From MAG-121220-bin8 sp002700465 (lineage in GTDB: Bacteria; Bacteroidota; Bacteroidia; Flavobacteriales; Flavobacteriaceae): a stretch of DNA of 64,000 nucleotides. The stretch spans positions 350,122 through 414,121 of the forward strand of contig CALSTO010000002.1 of the NCBI GenBank assembly GCA_943789295.1, written 5' to 3'. Shown piece after piece: positions 24,614-32,860 of the stretch. Made by a program: the position numbers and the translations under genes. Position 1 is the first letter of the stretch; the number at the start of each line of letters is the position of its first letter. The notes under the pieces are model-generated. The model did not search any database and was not told the origin of the DNA. It saw only the letters and a list, made by a program, of their open reading frames with translations.

Positions 24614-25164
24614 ATCAAAAAATATATATTAAAAACATGGTGTGTAACAGATGTGTATCGTCTGTAGACAATACTCTCAATAATTTAAAAATAGAATTTG
24701 AATATATATCCTTAGGTCAGTATAATATTAATAATATAAATGACGACTTATATTTAAAATTAAAAACTGAATTACAAACCTTAGGTTTTGATTTAATTGA
24801 TGATAATAAAAAAATTATTTCCTTAAAAATTAAAGCGACCCTAATTGATGTTATTAGTTTAGGTAAAATAGAGGATAAATCACTTTTATCTATTCTTTCA
24901 GAAAATTTTGACTTTAGCTATAATTATTTAAGTAAAGTTTTTAGAATATCAGAAAACATTACTATTGAAAAATATTTTTTAAGATTAAAGATTGAAAAAA
25001 TAAAAGAATACTTGAGTTACAATGAATTAAGTATTAAAGAGATTTCATATAAATTAAATTATAATTCAGTTTCTCATTTAAGCAATCATTTTAAAAAAGA
25101 AACTGGACTAAGTCCTTCACTTTTCAAAAAAAACATAAATAAAAGAACTGGTTTAGATTTTTAG
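24610..25164 (+). CDS. AraC-type regulator with N-terminal HMA metal-binding domain
   Basis: 184 residues beginning with GTG inside the preceding stop (GTGA). Residues ~1-70 form a ferredoxin-like heavy-metal-associated domain with metal motif MVCNRC. Residues ~85-178 are an AraC HTH pair (LSKVFRISENITIEKYFLRLK and IKEISYKLNYNSVSHLSNHFKKETG). There is no sugar-binding cupin. I infer a cytosolic Cu(I) or other soft-metal sensor that controls the receptor/HMA genes directly downstream. Confidence 0.85.
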   Translation: MNQKIYIKNMVCNRCVSSVDNTLNNLKIEFEYISLGQYNINNINDDLYLKLKTELQTLGFDLIDDNKKIISLKIKATLIDVISLGKIEDKSLLSILSENFDFSYNYLSKVFRISENITIEKYFLRLKIEKIKEYLSYNELSIKEISYKLNYNSVSHLSNHFKKETGLSPSLFKKNINKRTGLDF

Positions 25165-25234
25165 GATAAAATTTTGCAACTTTAATTTTATATTATACAA
25201 CTAATATTAATTTTTAAATACATTTATTTGCAAG

Positions 25235-27469
25235 GTGAAAAAATCTTTTAATTTAATATTAATAACATTTCTTTTACAAGTTTCAATTAGTTTTTCTCAA
25301 AACTATATTGAGGGAGTAATTAGTTATGAAAACGAATCTGGTGAAATAATTCCATTTCCTGGAGTTACTGTTTTTTGGGAAAACACAACTGTGGGAACTC
25401 TCACTAATATTGATGGTAATTATAAACTTTTAAATTCAAGTGTATCAAATAAACTTGTTTTTAAATTTTTAGGCTACAAAGAACAAATTATTGATGTTAG
25501 TAATAAAAAATTTTACAACGTTACCATGATGAAAGATGAAAATGTTTTAGATGAAGTAGTTGTAAATAAAAAAAGAAAAACAATTCAAAAATCATATTTT
25601 AAGACTCAAAACATTATAAATGTTTCAAGCGAAGAGTTGTTAAAAGCGGCATGTTGCAATATCTCTGAAAGTTTTGAAACTAATCCTTCAATAGACGTTA
25701 GTTATTCCAACGCAATTACAGGAGTTAAACAGGTTAAAATGTTAGGTTTAGAAAGTCCGTACTTACTAATAACAGAAGAAAACATTCCAATGATTAGGGG
25801 TGCGTCACAAGTTTATGGCTTATCTTTTATACCAGGAACATGGGTGGAGAGTATGCAAATAACAAAAGGAGCTGGTAGTGTAGTTAATGGTTTTGAAAGT
25901 ATCTCTGGTCAAATTAATGTTGAATTAAAAAAACCATATTCTGACACTCCTTTCTTTGTTAATGTTTATTCTAATAATATGGGAAGAAATGAAGTAAACA
26001 TACATGGAAATAAAATCATCAACGAAAAGTTAAGTACAGGATTATATTTACATGCTAATAAAAACACTTCTATCAATGATAAAAATAATGACGGTTTTTT
26101 AGATAATCCAACATCCAACGCTTTTAATATTTTTAACAGATGGCAATATATTAACACTCAAAAGGGAACAGTTAGCTTTCTTGGAATTCGTTACATGAAT
26201 GACGATAAAGTTATTGGAGAAAATACAGAAGATGTGGTTTTTATTAGAAACCCATGGAAGGGAGAAATTAACACTAATAGATTTGATTCTAATTTTAAAT
26301 TCGGATATGTTAATCCAAGTATTCCATATCAATCTTTAGGTTTTCAAATGGCTTATTCAAATCATGATCAAGATTCTTTTTTTGGAATAAGAAATTATAA
26401 TATAAATCAAAACAGTTTTTATTCAAGTTTAATTTACAATTCGATATTAGGAAGCACCCTTAACAAAATCAAATTTGGATTGAACTACTCATATGATGAT
26501 TTTGATGAAATTGTAGACAAAAAAAATGTTTTTTATAATAGAATAGATAAGTCCATTGGAGGATTTTTTGAGTACAGTTATGATAGCGTGGATGCTGTAA
26601 GTCTTGTTGCAGGTATAAGATATGATATTCATAATAATTTGGGAAGTTTTTTTACACCAAGATTCCATTTAAGGTATCAACCTTTTGAAAAATCTGTATT
26701 ACGATTATCTGCAGGAACAGGGAGAAAATCTTCAAATATATTTTCAGAAAATCAAAATATATTTACATCTGGACGTCAAATCAAAATTTCAAACGAATTT
26801 GGTAATTTTTATGGACTGGATCCAGAAAAAGCTATTAATTACGGCCTTAGTTTTAGACAAGGATTTTTTATAAATAATAGGGAAGGTGATATAACTTTTG
26901 ATTATTATGTTACTGATTTTGATAATCAAATTGTTGTCGATTGGGAAACTCAAGGTGAGTTATCTTTCTATAATTTAAACGGAAAAAGTTTTTCTAAAAG
27001 TTTACAAATTGATTTAGAATATCAAATAATTGATAATGTTTTGATAAAATCAACTTTTAAAAATTTTGATGTAAAAAAGCAATATGATTCTGGATTTAAA
27101 CAGAACCCGTTGACTCCAAAAAATAGATTTTTCACAAATATAGAAGCTTCCACAAATGAAAAAGAAAACGGATCTAAATGGAAGTTTGATTTTACCTATA
27201 ATTGGATTGGTAAACAAAGATTACCTAGCCATACTGAATTAATTGACTTTGAAGGTTATTCACCAAATTACAGCTTAGTAAATTCTCAGATAACAAGAGT
27301 GTTTTCTAATAAATTTGAAATGTACGTTGGAGGAGAGAATATTGGAGGATACACTCAAAGCAATCCAATTGTTGGAGGTTACCCTTTTGGAACAGATTTT
27401 GATACTTCAATTGTGTATGCACCTATACATGGAGCGCTTTTCTATGTAGGTTTAAGATTTAATAATTAA
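25235..27469 (+). CDS. TonB-dependent receptor of a metal-handling cluster
   Basis: 744 residues starting with GTG at 25235. Signal peptide (to about 21, ISFSQ), then a carboxypeptidase-regulatory-like beta domain (VISYENESGEIIPFPGVTVFW to MMKDENVLDEVVV), then the plug with LKAACCNISESFETNPSIDVSYS and ITKGAGSVVNGFESISGQINVEL, then a 22-strand-type barrel ending GALFYVGLRFNN. The Cys-Cys pair in the plug is characteristic of the receptor family found beside HMA proteins and may contact the metal. It should import a metal or metallophore across the outer membrane using TonB. Confidence 0.88.
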   Translation: MKKSFNLILITFLLQVSISFSQNYIEGVISYENESGEIIPFPGVTVFWENTTVGTLTNIDGNYKLLNSSVSNKLVFKFLGYKEQIIDVSNKKFYNVTMMKDENVLDEVVVNKKRKTIQKSYFKTQNIINVSSEELLKAACCNISESFETNPSIDVSYSNAITGVKQVKMLGLESPYLLITEENIPMIRGASQVYGLSFIPGTWVESMQITKGAGSVVNGFESISGQINVELKKPYSDTPFFVNVYSNNMGRNEVNIHGNKIINEKLSTGLYLHANKNTSINDKNNDGFLDNPTSNAFNIFNRWQYINTQKGTVSFLGIRYMNDDKVIGENTEDVVFIRNPWKGEINTNRFDSNFKFGYVNPSIPYQSLGFQMAYSNHDQDSFFGIRNYNINQNSFYSSLIYNSILGSTLNKIKFGLNYSYDDFDEIVDKKNVFYNRIDKSIGGFFEYSYDSVDAVSLVAGIRYDIHNNLGSFFTPRFHLRYQPFEKSVLRLSAGTGRKSSNIFSENQNIFTSGRQIKISNEFGNFYGLDPEKAINYGLSFRQGFFINNREGDITFDYYVTDFDNQIVVDWETQGELSFYNLNGKSFSKSLQIDLEYQIIDNVLIKSTFKNFDVKKQYDSGFKQNPLTPKNRFFTNIEASTNEKENGSKWKFDFTYNWIGKQRLPSHTELIDFEGYSPNYSLVNSQITRVFSNKFEMYVGGENIGGYTQSNPIVGGYPFGTDFDTSIVYAPIHGALFYVGLRFNN

Positions 27470-27478
27470 TTTAGTAAA

Positions 27479-27823
27479 ATGAAATATATAATTATCTTAT
27501 CACTTTTCTTTTCATCCTTAGGTTTTTCTCAACAGAATAATCTAAAATCTCTCAATGTTTCTTTTCTAGTAAAAGGAGTTTGTGAGATGTGTAAGGATAG
27601 AATTGAAAATGGAACTATTAAACTTAAAGGAGTTAAATATGTTAACTGGGATATTATGTCAAGTAATGTTTCTTTAATCTATAATTCAAAAAAAATAAGT
27701 CTAGACGAAATTCACAAGGGAATTTCTTTACTTGGACATAGTACCAATAAATATACTGCACCATCTGAAATTTATAATAATCTTCCAGATTGCTGTATGT
27801 ATGAAACTTTAGAAAAACATTAA
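27479..27823 (+). CDS. Exported heavy-metal-associated (HMA) domain protein A
   Basis: 114 residues with a Sec signal peptide ending near GFSQ. The HMA domain has VKGVCEMCKDRIENG (CxxC) near residues 37-40 and a C-terminal NLPDCCMYE motif. It starts 10 bases after the TonB receptor stop. I infer that it carries copper or a related metal in the periplasm, receiving it from or delivering it to the receptor. No ATPase exporter lies in this cluster. Confidence 0.82.
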   Translation: MKYIIILSLFFSSLGFSQQNNLKSLNVSFLVKGVCEMCKDRIENGTIKLKGVKYVNWDIMSSNVSLIYNSKKISLDEIHKGISLLGHSTNKYTAPSEIYNNLPDCCMYETLEKH

Positions 27824-27833
27824 ATTATATATC

Positions 27834-28241
27834 ATGAAAAATACATTTAAAATAATATTTGTAGCATTAATTGGAGTATTTATTGGCTATTCAATATCTG
27901 ATTATTCTAGTACAAACAAAGAAGTTGTTAGTGTTACTGAGGATAAAGTAGAAACCATTATAGAATTAATGGGTACTGAAACTTCTTTTGGTGTGAAAGG
28001 TAATTGTAAGATGTGTAAAAAGACTATAGAAACTTCTGCATTATCACTTGACGGAGTTCACAAGGCAATTTGGGATGTAAAGACTAAGCAAATAGATTTA
28101 GTATATGATGATCAATTGGTAGAACTTACAACTATTCATAACACGATAGCTAGTTCAGGTTACTCTACTGACTTAGTGGATTTAAATCAGGAAGCATACG
28201 AGAATCTTCCAATGTGTTGTCAATATGATCCAGAAAAATAA
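27834..28241 (+). CDS. Membrane-anchored HMA domain protein B
   Basis: 135 residues. An N-terminal hydrophobic stretch (IIFVALIGVFIGYSI) is an anchor or signal. The HMA domain has VKGNCKMCKKTIET and ends with NLPMCCQYDPEK. It is a paralogue of the preceding protein A, sharing the CxxC and the late CC-Y motif, so the pair probably arose by duplication and could hand metal on to one another. The gene is 11 bases downstream of A. Confidence 0.82.
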   Translation: MKNTFKIIFVALIGVFIGYSISDYSSTNKEVVSVTEDKVETIIELMGTETSFGVKGNCKMCKKTIETSALSLDGVHKAIWDVKTKQIDLVYDDQLVELTTIHNTIASSGYSTDLVDLNQEAYENLPMCCQYDPEK

Positions 28242-28276
28242 TTTTTATTAAATTTATCCTAATTAAATTTATAGCT

Positions 28277-28759
28277 ATGAAAAAATTTACTCTATTAACT
28301 CTTTTATTATTTATTTTCAGTTGTAATACTGAAGTCAAAACAGAAGATTTAGAATCTGAATTTTCTTCATTTTTTAAAAATGGAGATGTAATGACTAGTG
28401 TGACACAGGATCCACTTGGAAATGTATTCTCATATCCAACTGGAGAAGCAGCAGTAACAAGTCAGGTTAAAGTTTGGGAACCAGGATTTAAGTCACCTTG
28501 GCATTTTCATCCATATACCGGAATTGCATATGTTGTTCAAGGTGAGTTGACTGTAAACTATGATACTGAAACTTCTATTGACGGTATTGAATCTGAAAAA
28601 ACAATACTTTCATCCGAAACTTATAAGGCAGGTGATAAAGCATTTTTAGGAGTTGCAAATACTTGGCATATTTCGGAAAACAAAGGAACTGAAGATCTTA
28701 TTTTTATAGTTTCTTGGCTAGGTGAAAAAGATAAACCTTTAGCAGTTTTAGCTAAATAA
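28277..28759 (+). CDS. Cupin-domain lipoprotein
   Basis: 160 residues with a lipobox (LFIFSC, Cys about 16). The cupin core reads WHFHPYTGIAYVVQGELTVNY, with the His residues of metal-binding motif 1, and ends with motif 2 around GVANTWHISENKG. It could bind a transition metal at the cell surface or periplasm; enzymatic function is not evident. It is the last gene of the metal module, followed by a strong terminator. Confidence 0.75.
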   Translation: MKKFTLLTLLLFIFSCNTEVKTEDLESEFSSFFKNGDVMTSVTQDPLGNVFSYPTGEAAVTSQVKVWEPGFKSPWHFHPYTGIAYVVQGELTVNYDTETSIDGIESEKTILSSETYKAGDKAFLGVANTWHISENKGTEDLIFIVSWLGEKDKPLAVLAK

Positions 28760-28777
28760 TTATCACTTGAAAAAATA

Positions 28778-28805
28778 AAAAAGCTCCATTAAGGGGCTTT
28801 TTTTA
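28778..28805. terminator. Terminator shared by convergent genes
   Basis: AAAGCTCC (28780-28787) pairs with GGGGCTTT (28793-28800), with one G-U wobble and a short loop. A-tracts upstream and a T-run downstream make it work in both directions, ending the cupin gene (+) and the aldehyde dehydrogenase gene (-). Confidence 0.8.
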
Positions 28806-30344
28806 TAAATCAAAATTAATTCCTTGAGCTAAAGCAAGCTCATTTGAATAATTTATGGTATTGGTTTGTCTACGCATATAAACTTTCCAAGCATCAGAAC
28901 CACTTTCTCTTCCTCCTCCAGTTTCTTTTTCTCCTCCAAATGCTCCGCCAATCTCAGCTCCAGATGTGCCTATATTTACATTAGCAATTCCACAATCACT
29001 TCCAGATGCTGATAAAAATATTTCAGATTCTTTTAAATTTTTAGTCATAATTGAAGAAGATAGACCTTGTTTGACATCATTCATTATTTCTATAGCATTT
29101 TGAACTTCCCCTTTATATTCAATTACATATAAAATTGGAGCAAATGTTTCTGTTTGGACAATTGAAGCTTCGTTTTTGATTTCAGCAATTGCAGGTTTAA
29201 CGTAGCATCCACTTTTATAATTGTCTCCAAAAAGAACTCCACCTTCAACAATTAATTTACCACCCTGATTTTTTATTTCATTTAAGGCAGAGTTATACTG
29301 GTTCACAGCATCAATATCAATAAGAGGCCCTACATGATTACTTTCGTCAAGAGGATTTCCTATTTTTAACTGACTGTATGCTTTTATTAGTTCAGTTTTA
29401 ATTTCTGAGATTATAGATTCATGTACAATAATTCTTCTTGTCGAGGTGCATCTTTGTCCACAAGTTCCTACAGCTCCAAAAACAATATTTATAACAGCTT
29501 GCTTTATATCTACACTTGGTGTAACTATAATTGCATTATTTCCACCAAGTTCAAGTAAAGATTTACCAAGTCTTGCACCAACCTTTTGAGCAACATCTTT
29601 TCCCATTCTTGTTGACCCTGTTGCTGAAAGAAGATTTATTCTATTGTCTTCTGACATCCATTTCCCAACTTGACTATCTCCATTTATTAAACACGAGATA
29701 CCATTATCCATATCATTTTCTTTTAAAACATCGGCTATTAATTTTTGACAAACTACTCCGCAGAGAGGAGTTTTTTCTGAGGGTTTCCAAATACAAACAT
29801 TTCCACAAACCCAAGCAAGTGCTACATTCCAACTCCAAACAGCTACTGGAAAATTAAAAGCAGATATAACACCAACTATTCCAAGCGGATGATATTGTTC
29901 ATACATTCTGTGATTAGGTCTCTCGGAATGCATTGTAAGACCGTACAGCTGTCTAGAAAGACCTACTGCAAAGTCACATATATCAATCATTTCTTGAACT
30001 TCTCCTAATCCTTCTTGAAGCGATTTACCCATTTCTATTGAAACCAGTTCTCCAAGTTCAGCTTTATTTTCTCTTATTTTGTTACCAAGTTGTCTAACAA
30101 GTTCTCCTCTTTTTGGAGCAGGAATTTTTCTAAACGATTTAAAGGCGTTTTGAGCATCTGTAATTAATTTTTCATAATCCTTCTTGTTTCCAGTGCTTAC
30201 TTTTCCTAGTTCAGATCCATCAACAGGACTAAAAGAGCTAATTTTAGAATCTGAACCAAACCATTCTGTTCCATTTGAACAACCTTGTTGTTCATCTTTA
30301 ATTCCAAGTTTTATTAATATTTCTGATATGTTGTTTTGACTCAT
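28803..30344 (-). CDS. ALDH7-type aldehyde dehydrogenase (aminoadipate-semialdehyde-like)
   Basis: 513 residues from ATG 30344 (MSQNNISEIL); the in-frame extension to 30365 is unlikely. The NAD fold shows FNFPVAVWSWN, WKPSEKTPL and ATGSTRMGK. The general base Glu is in LLELGGNNAI and the nucleophile Cys in GTCGQRCTSTRR. C-terminal GGAFGGEKETGGGRESGSDAWK fits the ALDH7 (antiquitin/AmaB) subfamily that oxidises alpha-aminoadipate semialdehyde in lysine breakdown. It lies divergent from the Rieske gene with an 83-base shared promoter region. Confidence 0.9.
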   Translation of the reverse strand: MSQNNISEILIKLGIKDEQQGCSNGTEWFGSDSKISSFSPVDGSELGKVSTGNKKDYEKLITDAQNAFKSFRKIPAPKRGELVRQLGNKIRENKAELGELVSIEMGKSLQEGLGEVQEMIDICDFAVGLSRQLYGLTMHSERPNHRMYEQYHPLGIVGVISAFNFPVAVWSWNVALAWVCGNVCIWKPSEKTPLCGVVCQKLIADVLKENDMDNGISCLINGDSQVGKWMSEDNRINLLSATGSTRMGKDVAQKVGARLGKSLLELGGNNAIIVTPSVDIKQAVINIVFGAVGTCGQRCTSTRRIIVHESIISEIKTELIKAYSQLKIGNPLDESNHVGPLIDIDAVNQYNSALNEIKNQGGKLIVEGGVLFGDNYKSGCYVKPAIAEIKNEASIVQTETFAPILYVIEYKGEVQNAIEIMNDVKQGLSSSIMTKNLKESEIFLSASGSDCGIANVNIGTSGAEIGGAFGGEKETGGGRESGSDAWKVYMRRQTNTINYSNELALAQGINFDL

Positions 30345-30362
30345 TTTTAATAATTTGTATAG

Positions 30363-30370
30363 CAAACTTA
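30363..30370 (-). promoter_or_regulatory. Candidate -7 box of the aldehyde dehydrogenase gene
   Basis: On the - strand TAAGTTTG is an exact TAnnTTTG match, 18 bases before the ATG at 30344. No clear -33 TTTG lies at the right distance. Confidence 0.35.
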
Positions 30371-30376
30371 ATCAAA

Positions 30377-30407
30377 TTTGAATTGTTTATTTTTTCAGCT
30401 AACTTGG
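30377..30407 (+). promoter_or_regulatory. Candidate promoter of the Rieske oxygenase gene
   Basis: TTTG (30377-30380), 19-base spacer, TAACTTGG (30400-30407), one mismatch from TAnnTTTG. Expected start of transcription is around 30412, giving a leader of about 15 bases before ATG 30428. Confidence 0.45.
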
Positions 30408-30427
30408 AATTAGGTAATAGACATAAA

Positions 30428-31513
30428 ATGAAAAATAAATTCAATGTAGAGTCAGATATTTCAAAAGCTGAAACTTTACCGTCATCTTTTTATAAAGACT
30501 CAAAAATTTTTGAAGATTTAAAATCTAAAATATTTTTAAAATCATGGCAATGGATTGGTGATACTGATCTGGTTAAAGATAAAAGTTCAGTTTATCCTTC
30601 AACAATATTAAAAGACTATTTAAATGAGCCAATAGTTTTAACTAAAGATGAAGATGACATTATTCATTGCTTAACTAATGTTTGTACTCACAGAGGAAAT
30701 CTTTTAGTTTTTCAACCTGGAAAATCAAAAAAGTTGGTTTGTATGTACCATGGAAGAAGATTTAATAATAAAGGAAAATTTGAATATATGCCTGAGTTTG
30801 AAAAGGCTAAGAATTTTCCAAGGCCGTGTGATAATTTACATGAGTTTCCTCTTGTTAAATGGGGGAAATTACTTTTTGCAGGTTTAAACCCATCTTTTGA
30901 TTTTCAAACAGTCATTAATAAAATGAGTGAAAGAATTGGTTTTCTTCCAATTGAAAATTTTTATTTTGACGATTCTTTATCTAAAGATTTTACCATTAAT
31001 GCTCACTGGGCATTGTACTGTGATAATTATTTAGAAGGATTTCATATTCCATTTGTTCACAAAGATTTAAATGAGGTTTTAGATTACAATATCTATAAAA
31101 CAGAAGTATATGATCATTGTAATTTACAAATTGGATATAGTGAAGATGATACTGATGTTTTTAATTTGCCAAAGGATCACCTGGATTATGGTAAAAATGT
31201 AGCAGCATATTATTACTGGGCTTTTCCTAATATGATGTTTAATTTTTATCCTTGGGGACTTTCAATAAATATAGTTAAACCAATTTCAGATTCTTTAACT
31301 AAGGTTTCTTTCAGATCTTATGTTCTCGATGAATCTAAACTAAATAGGGGAGCAGGTAACCAACTTCAAAAGGTAGAAGAAGAGGATGAATTCGTTGTAG
31401 AAAACGTTCATCATGGACTAAGATCATCTTTTTATAAAGCAGGGAGGTTTTCACCTACAAGAGAACAGGGTGTACATCATTTTCACAGATTGATTTCAGA
31501 TTTTTTAAAGTAA
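30428..31513 (+). CDS. Rieske-type aromatic ring-hydroxylating oxygenase alpha subunit
   Basis: 361 residues from ATG 30428 (an in-frame extension to 30383 adds a non-conserved leader). The Rieske [2Fe-2S] ligands are CTH (Cys86, His88) and CMYH (Cys105, His108). The mononuclear iron site follows in DNYLEGFHIPFVH, with a distant carboxylate ligand. This architecture is shared with choline monooxygenase-like and other SRPBCC-type oxygenases. The substrate and the reductase partner are not evident from neighbours. Confidence 0.85.
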   Translation: MKNKFNVESDISKAETLPSSFYKDSKIFEDLKSKIFLKSWQWIGDTDLVKDKSSVYPSTILKDYLNEPIVLTKDEDDIIHCLTNVCTHRGNLLVFQPGKSKKLVCMYHGRRFNNKGKFEYMPEFEKAKNFPRPCDNLHEFPLVKWGKLLFAGLNPSFDFQTVINKMSERIGFLPIENFYFDDSLSKDFTINAHWALYCDNYLEGFHIPFVHKDLNEVLDYNIYKTEVYDHCNLQIGYSEDDTDVFNLPKDHLDYGKNVAAYYYWAFPNMMFNFYPWGLSINIVKPISDSLTKVSFRSYVLDESKLNRGAGNQLQKVEEEDEFVVENVHHGLRSSFYKAGRFSPTREQGVHHFHRLISDFLK

Positions 31514-31581
31514 TAACTGAATCCTTTTAATTTAAAATCAAATAAATTATATATGGAATATTTTTAAAGGATTCAGCTATT
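31513..31581. repeat. Inverted repeat in a convergent intergenic gap
   Basis: CTGAATCCTTT (31517-31527) and AAAGGATTCAG (31566-31576) are exact reverse complements; four more bases pair beyond a single mismatch. The loop is 38 bases and AT-rich. It lies between the ends of the Rieske gene (+) and the small membrane protein gene (-), so it may act as a two-way terminator, or be the trace of a miniature element. Confidence 0.5.
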
Positions 31582-31593
31582 TAATTAAAGCTA

Positions 31594-31737
31594 TTACTTA
31601 TCTAGTATCTGCCCAATGCCTGCACCAAAACATAAACCTAATGCAATCCATAAGCCAACATTATCGTTGATACTTCCGATTGTAATTCCAACAATTAAGC
31701 CTATTCCTGCACCTGTAGATGTTTTAGATTCTTTCAT
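31594..31737 (-). CDS. Small glycine-rich membrane protein of the XRE operon
   Basis: 47 residues from ATG 31737 (MKESKTSTGAGIG). Two glycine-rich hydrophobic segments, GIGLIVGITIGSI and LWIALGLCFGAGIGQIL, suggest a helical-hairpin membrane protein. It begins 1 base after the XRE regulator stop. A longer in-frame version reaching 31866 would overlap the regulator out of frame and is rejected. Function is unknown. Confidence 0.55.
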   Translation of the reverse strand: MKESKTSTGAGIGLIVGITIGSINDNVGLWIALGLCFGAGIGQILDK

Positions 31738-31738
31738 A

Positions 31739-31933
31739 TTAATTAGAGAATGTAAATATATCTTCAATTGTTGTTTTAAATAGATTTGCCATTTTAAAGG
31801 CAGTTGGCAAACTAGGGTCAAATTTTTCTTTTTCAATTGCATTAATTGCTTGTCTTGAAATTCCAATCAACTGTGCTAATTCTTCTTGAGTTAATTTTTG
31901 ATTTTTTCTGAGTTCTTTTACTCTGTTTTTCAT
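31739..31933 (-). CDS. XRE family (YozG-like) helix-turn-helix regulator
   Basis: 64 residues, almost all a Cro/CI-type HTH: NRVKELRKNQKLTQEELAQLIGISRQ then AINAIEKEKFDPS. This minimal form has no effector domain, as in YozG-like repressors that pair with a membrane protein. Its ATG overlaps the TGA of the upstream membrane gene (4 bp). Two 16-bp direct repeats straddle the operon promoter and are the likely binding sites. Confidence 0.85.
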   Translation of the reverse strand: MKNRVKELRKNQKLTQEELAQLIGISRQAINAIEKEKFDPSLPTAFKMANLFKTTIEDIFTFSN

Positions 31934-32316
31934 CTGTATTTTCTTGCATTAAAAATATTAGAAGCTATATAAGAAAAAGATATAAATAACATTAAATATT
32001 CAAACTCGGGTTCCTTGTCAATAACTCCAAAATCAAAAGACACCTCATACGTAAGACCAACAACCACAGCTAATCCTAATGTTATGGCCATTGCTTCAAA
32101 TTGGATTTTCTTTTGTAACTCGTCATAAGTCTTAAACAAATTTTTATTAGCTACTATCATGCCAACTCCAATAGCTAAATTTATTAATAATCCTATTTTA
32201 GTATATATTAAATCATTCCATAATGTGTTTTCTGCACCTGTTAAAAAGGCTAGACTTATTACCCATGCTAATGTCCATCCTAGCATAACCTTGGTTTGTT
32301 TTTTTTGTTCTTTCAT
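31930..32316 (-). CDS. Four-helix membrane protein (DUF2178-like) encoded before the XRE regulator
   Basis: 128 residues with four predicted membrane helices (LAWVISLAFLTGA, IGLLINLAIGVGMIVA, AITLGLAVVVGLTYE, YLMLFISFSYIASNIF) and a charged central loop KTYDELQKKIQFEAMA. The length and layout recall DUF2178/DUF3796-type proteins that commonly sit beside YozG-like XRE regulators. It may control regulator activity at the membrane or be its target. First gene of the three-gene unit. Confidence 0.65.
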   Translation of the reverse strand: MKEQKKQTKVMLGWTLAWVISLAFLTGAENTLWNDLIYTKIGLLINLAIGVGMIVANKNLFKTYDELQKKIQFEAMAITLGLAVVVGLTYEVSFDFGVIDKEPEFEYLMLFISFSYIASNIFNARKYR

Positions 32317-32328
32317 GATTCTATTTTT

Positions 32329-32385
32329 GTAATGTTTACTTTACAAATATATAAAAATATTTTAATTATGTAATGTTTACTTTAC
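32329..32385 (-). promoter_or_regulatory. Dual operator and promoter of the XRE operon
   Basis: Two exact copies of GTAAAGTAAACATTAC (- strand) occupy 32370-32385 and 32329-32344, 41 bases apart start to start. Between them TATATTTG (32351-32344) is an exact -7 box. One copy therefore covers the -33 region and the other the transcription start, the layout of an autorepressed gene. Confidence 0.65.
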
Positions 32386-32389
32386 TTTT

Positions 32390-32845
32390 TTAAGAAAAAA
32401 GACCAAATTGATTAAAGTGATAGGAGGTATGAAAGCAAACTAATTTTTTTAATACTAAAGAGGGAATTTGTCCATACATTTGATGGTATACATTTTCAGT
32501 ATCTATTTCTTCAACTTTTTTATAAATCTTAATTAATCTGTTTTTTTCATTATCAAGATCAATAACTTTAGGAAAAGTTTTAAAAATTGGAAGTGTTGCT
32601 GAATTTCTTTTTAATTTACTGATGTTAAAATCTATATAATTCAAATATTTCAAGAAGAAGTATCTGAAAAATAACCTTGAAGATAACCTTGTAATAAAGT
32701 TTAATTTTTTTCTTCCCAAAGAAACTTCAATAAAGTTATTACAGTGAAATAGCATTTGACTAGGGTTTAAAGTTCCCCATTTAGGAGAGCTGTTTTTGTC
32801 TAGTCTTTTTAAATATTTTTCAATGTTATTTGAATCCAAATACAT
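32390..32845 (-). CDS. DUF1569 / DinB-like protein
   Basis: 151 residues from ATG 32845; the frame extension to 32872 runs into the terminator hairpin and is rejected. The pattern KWGTLNPSQMLFHCNNFIEVSLG, then a long middle and HTSYHFNQFGLFS at the end, fits DUF1569 in the DinB superfamily, where scattered His can bind a metal (here His in LFHCN, CFHTSYHFN). Role unknown. The stop is 5 bases from the upstream XRE operator. Confidence 0.7.
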   Translation of the reverse strand: MYLDSNNIEKYLKRLDKNSSPKWGTLNPSQMLFHCNNFIEVSLGRKKLNFITRLSSRLFFRYFFLKYLNYIDFNISKLKRNSATLPIFKTFPKVIDLDNEKNRLIKIYKKVEEIDTENVYHQMYGQIPSLVLKKLVCFHTSYHFNQFGLFS

Positions 32846-32860
32846 CTTATAAATATAAAA

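Noticed and set aside
31594..31866. 90-residue form of the small membrane protein
   Set aside because: Its first half overlaps the XRE regulator out of frame with no conserved features; the ATG at 31737 directly after the regulator is preferred.
32329..32385. The two 16-bp repeats as the start of a CRISPR array
   Set aside because: Only two copies, with a 25-base spacer that contains a promoter -7 box, and no cas genes nearby.
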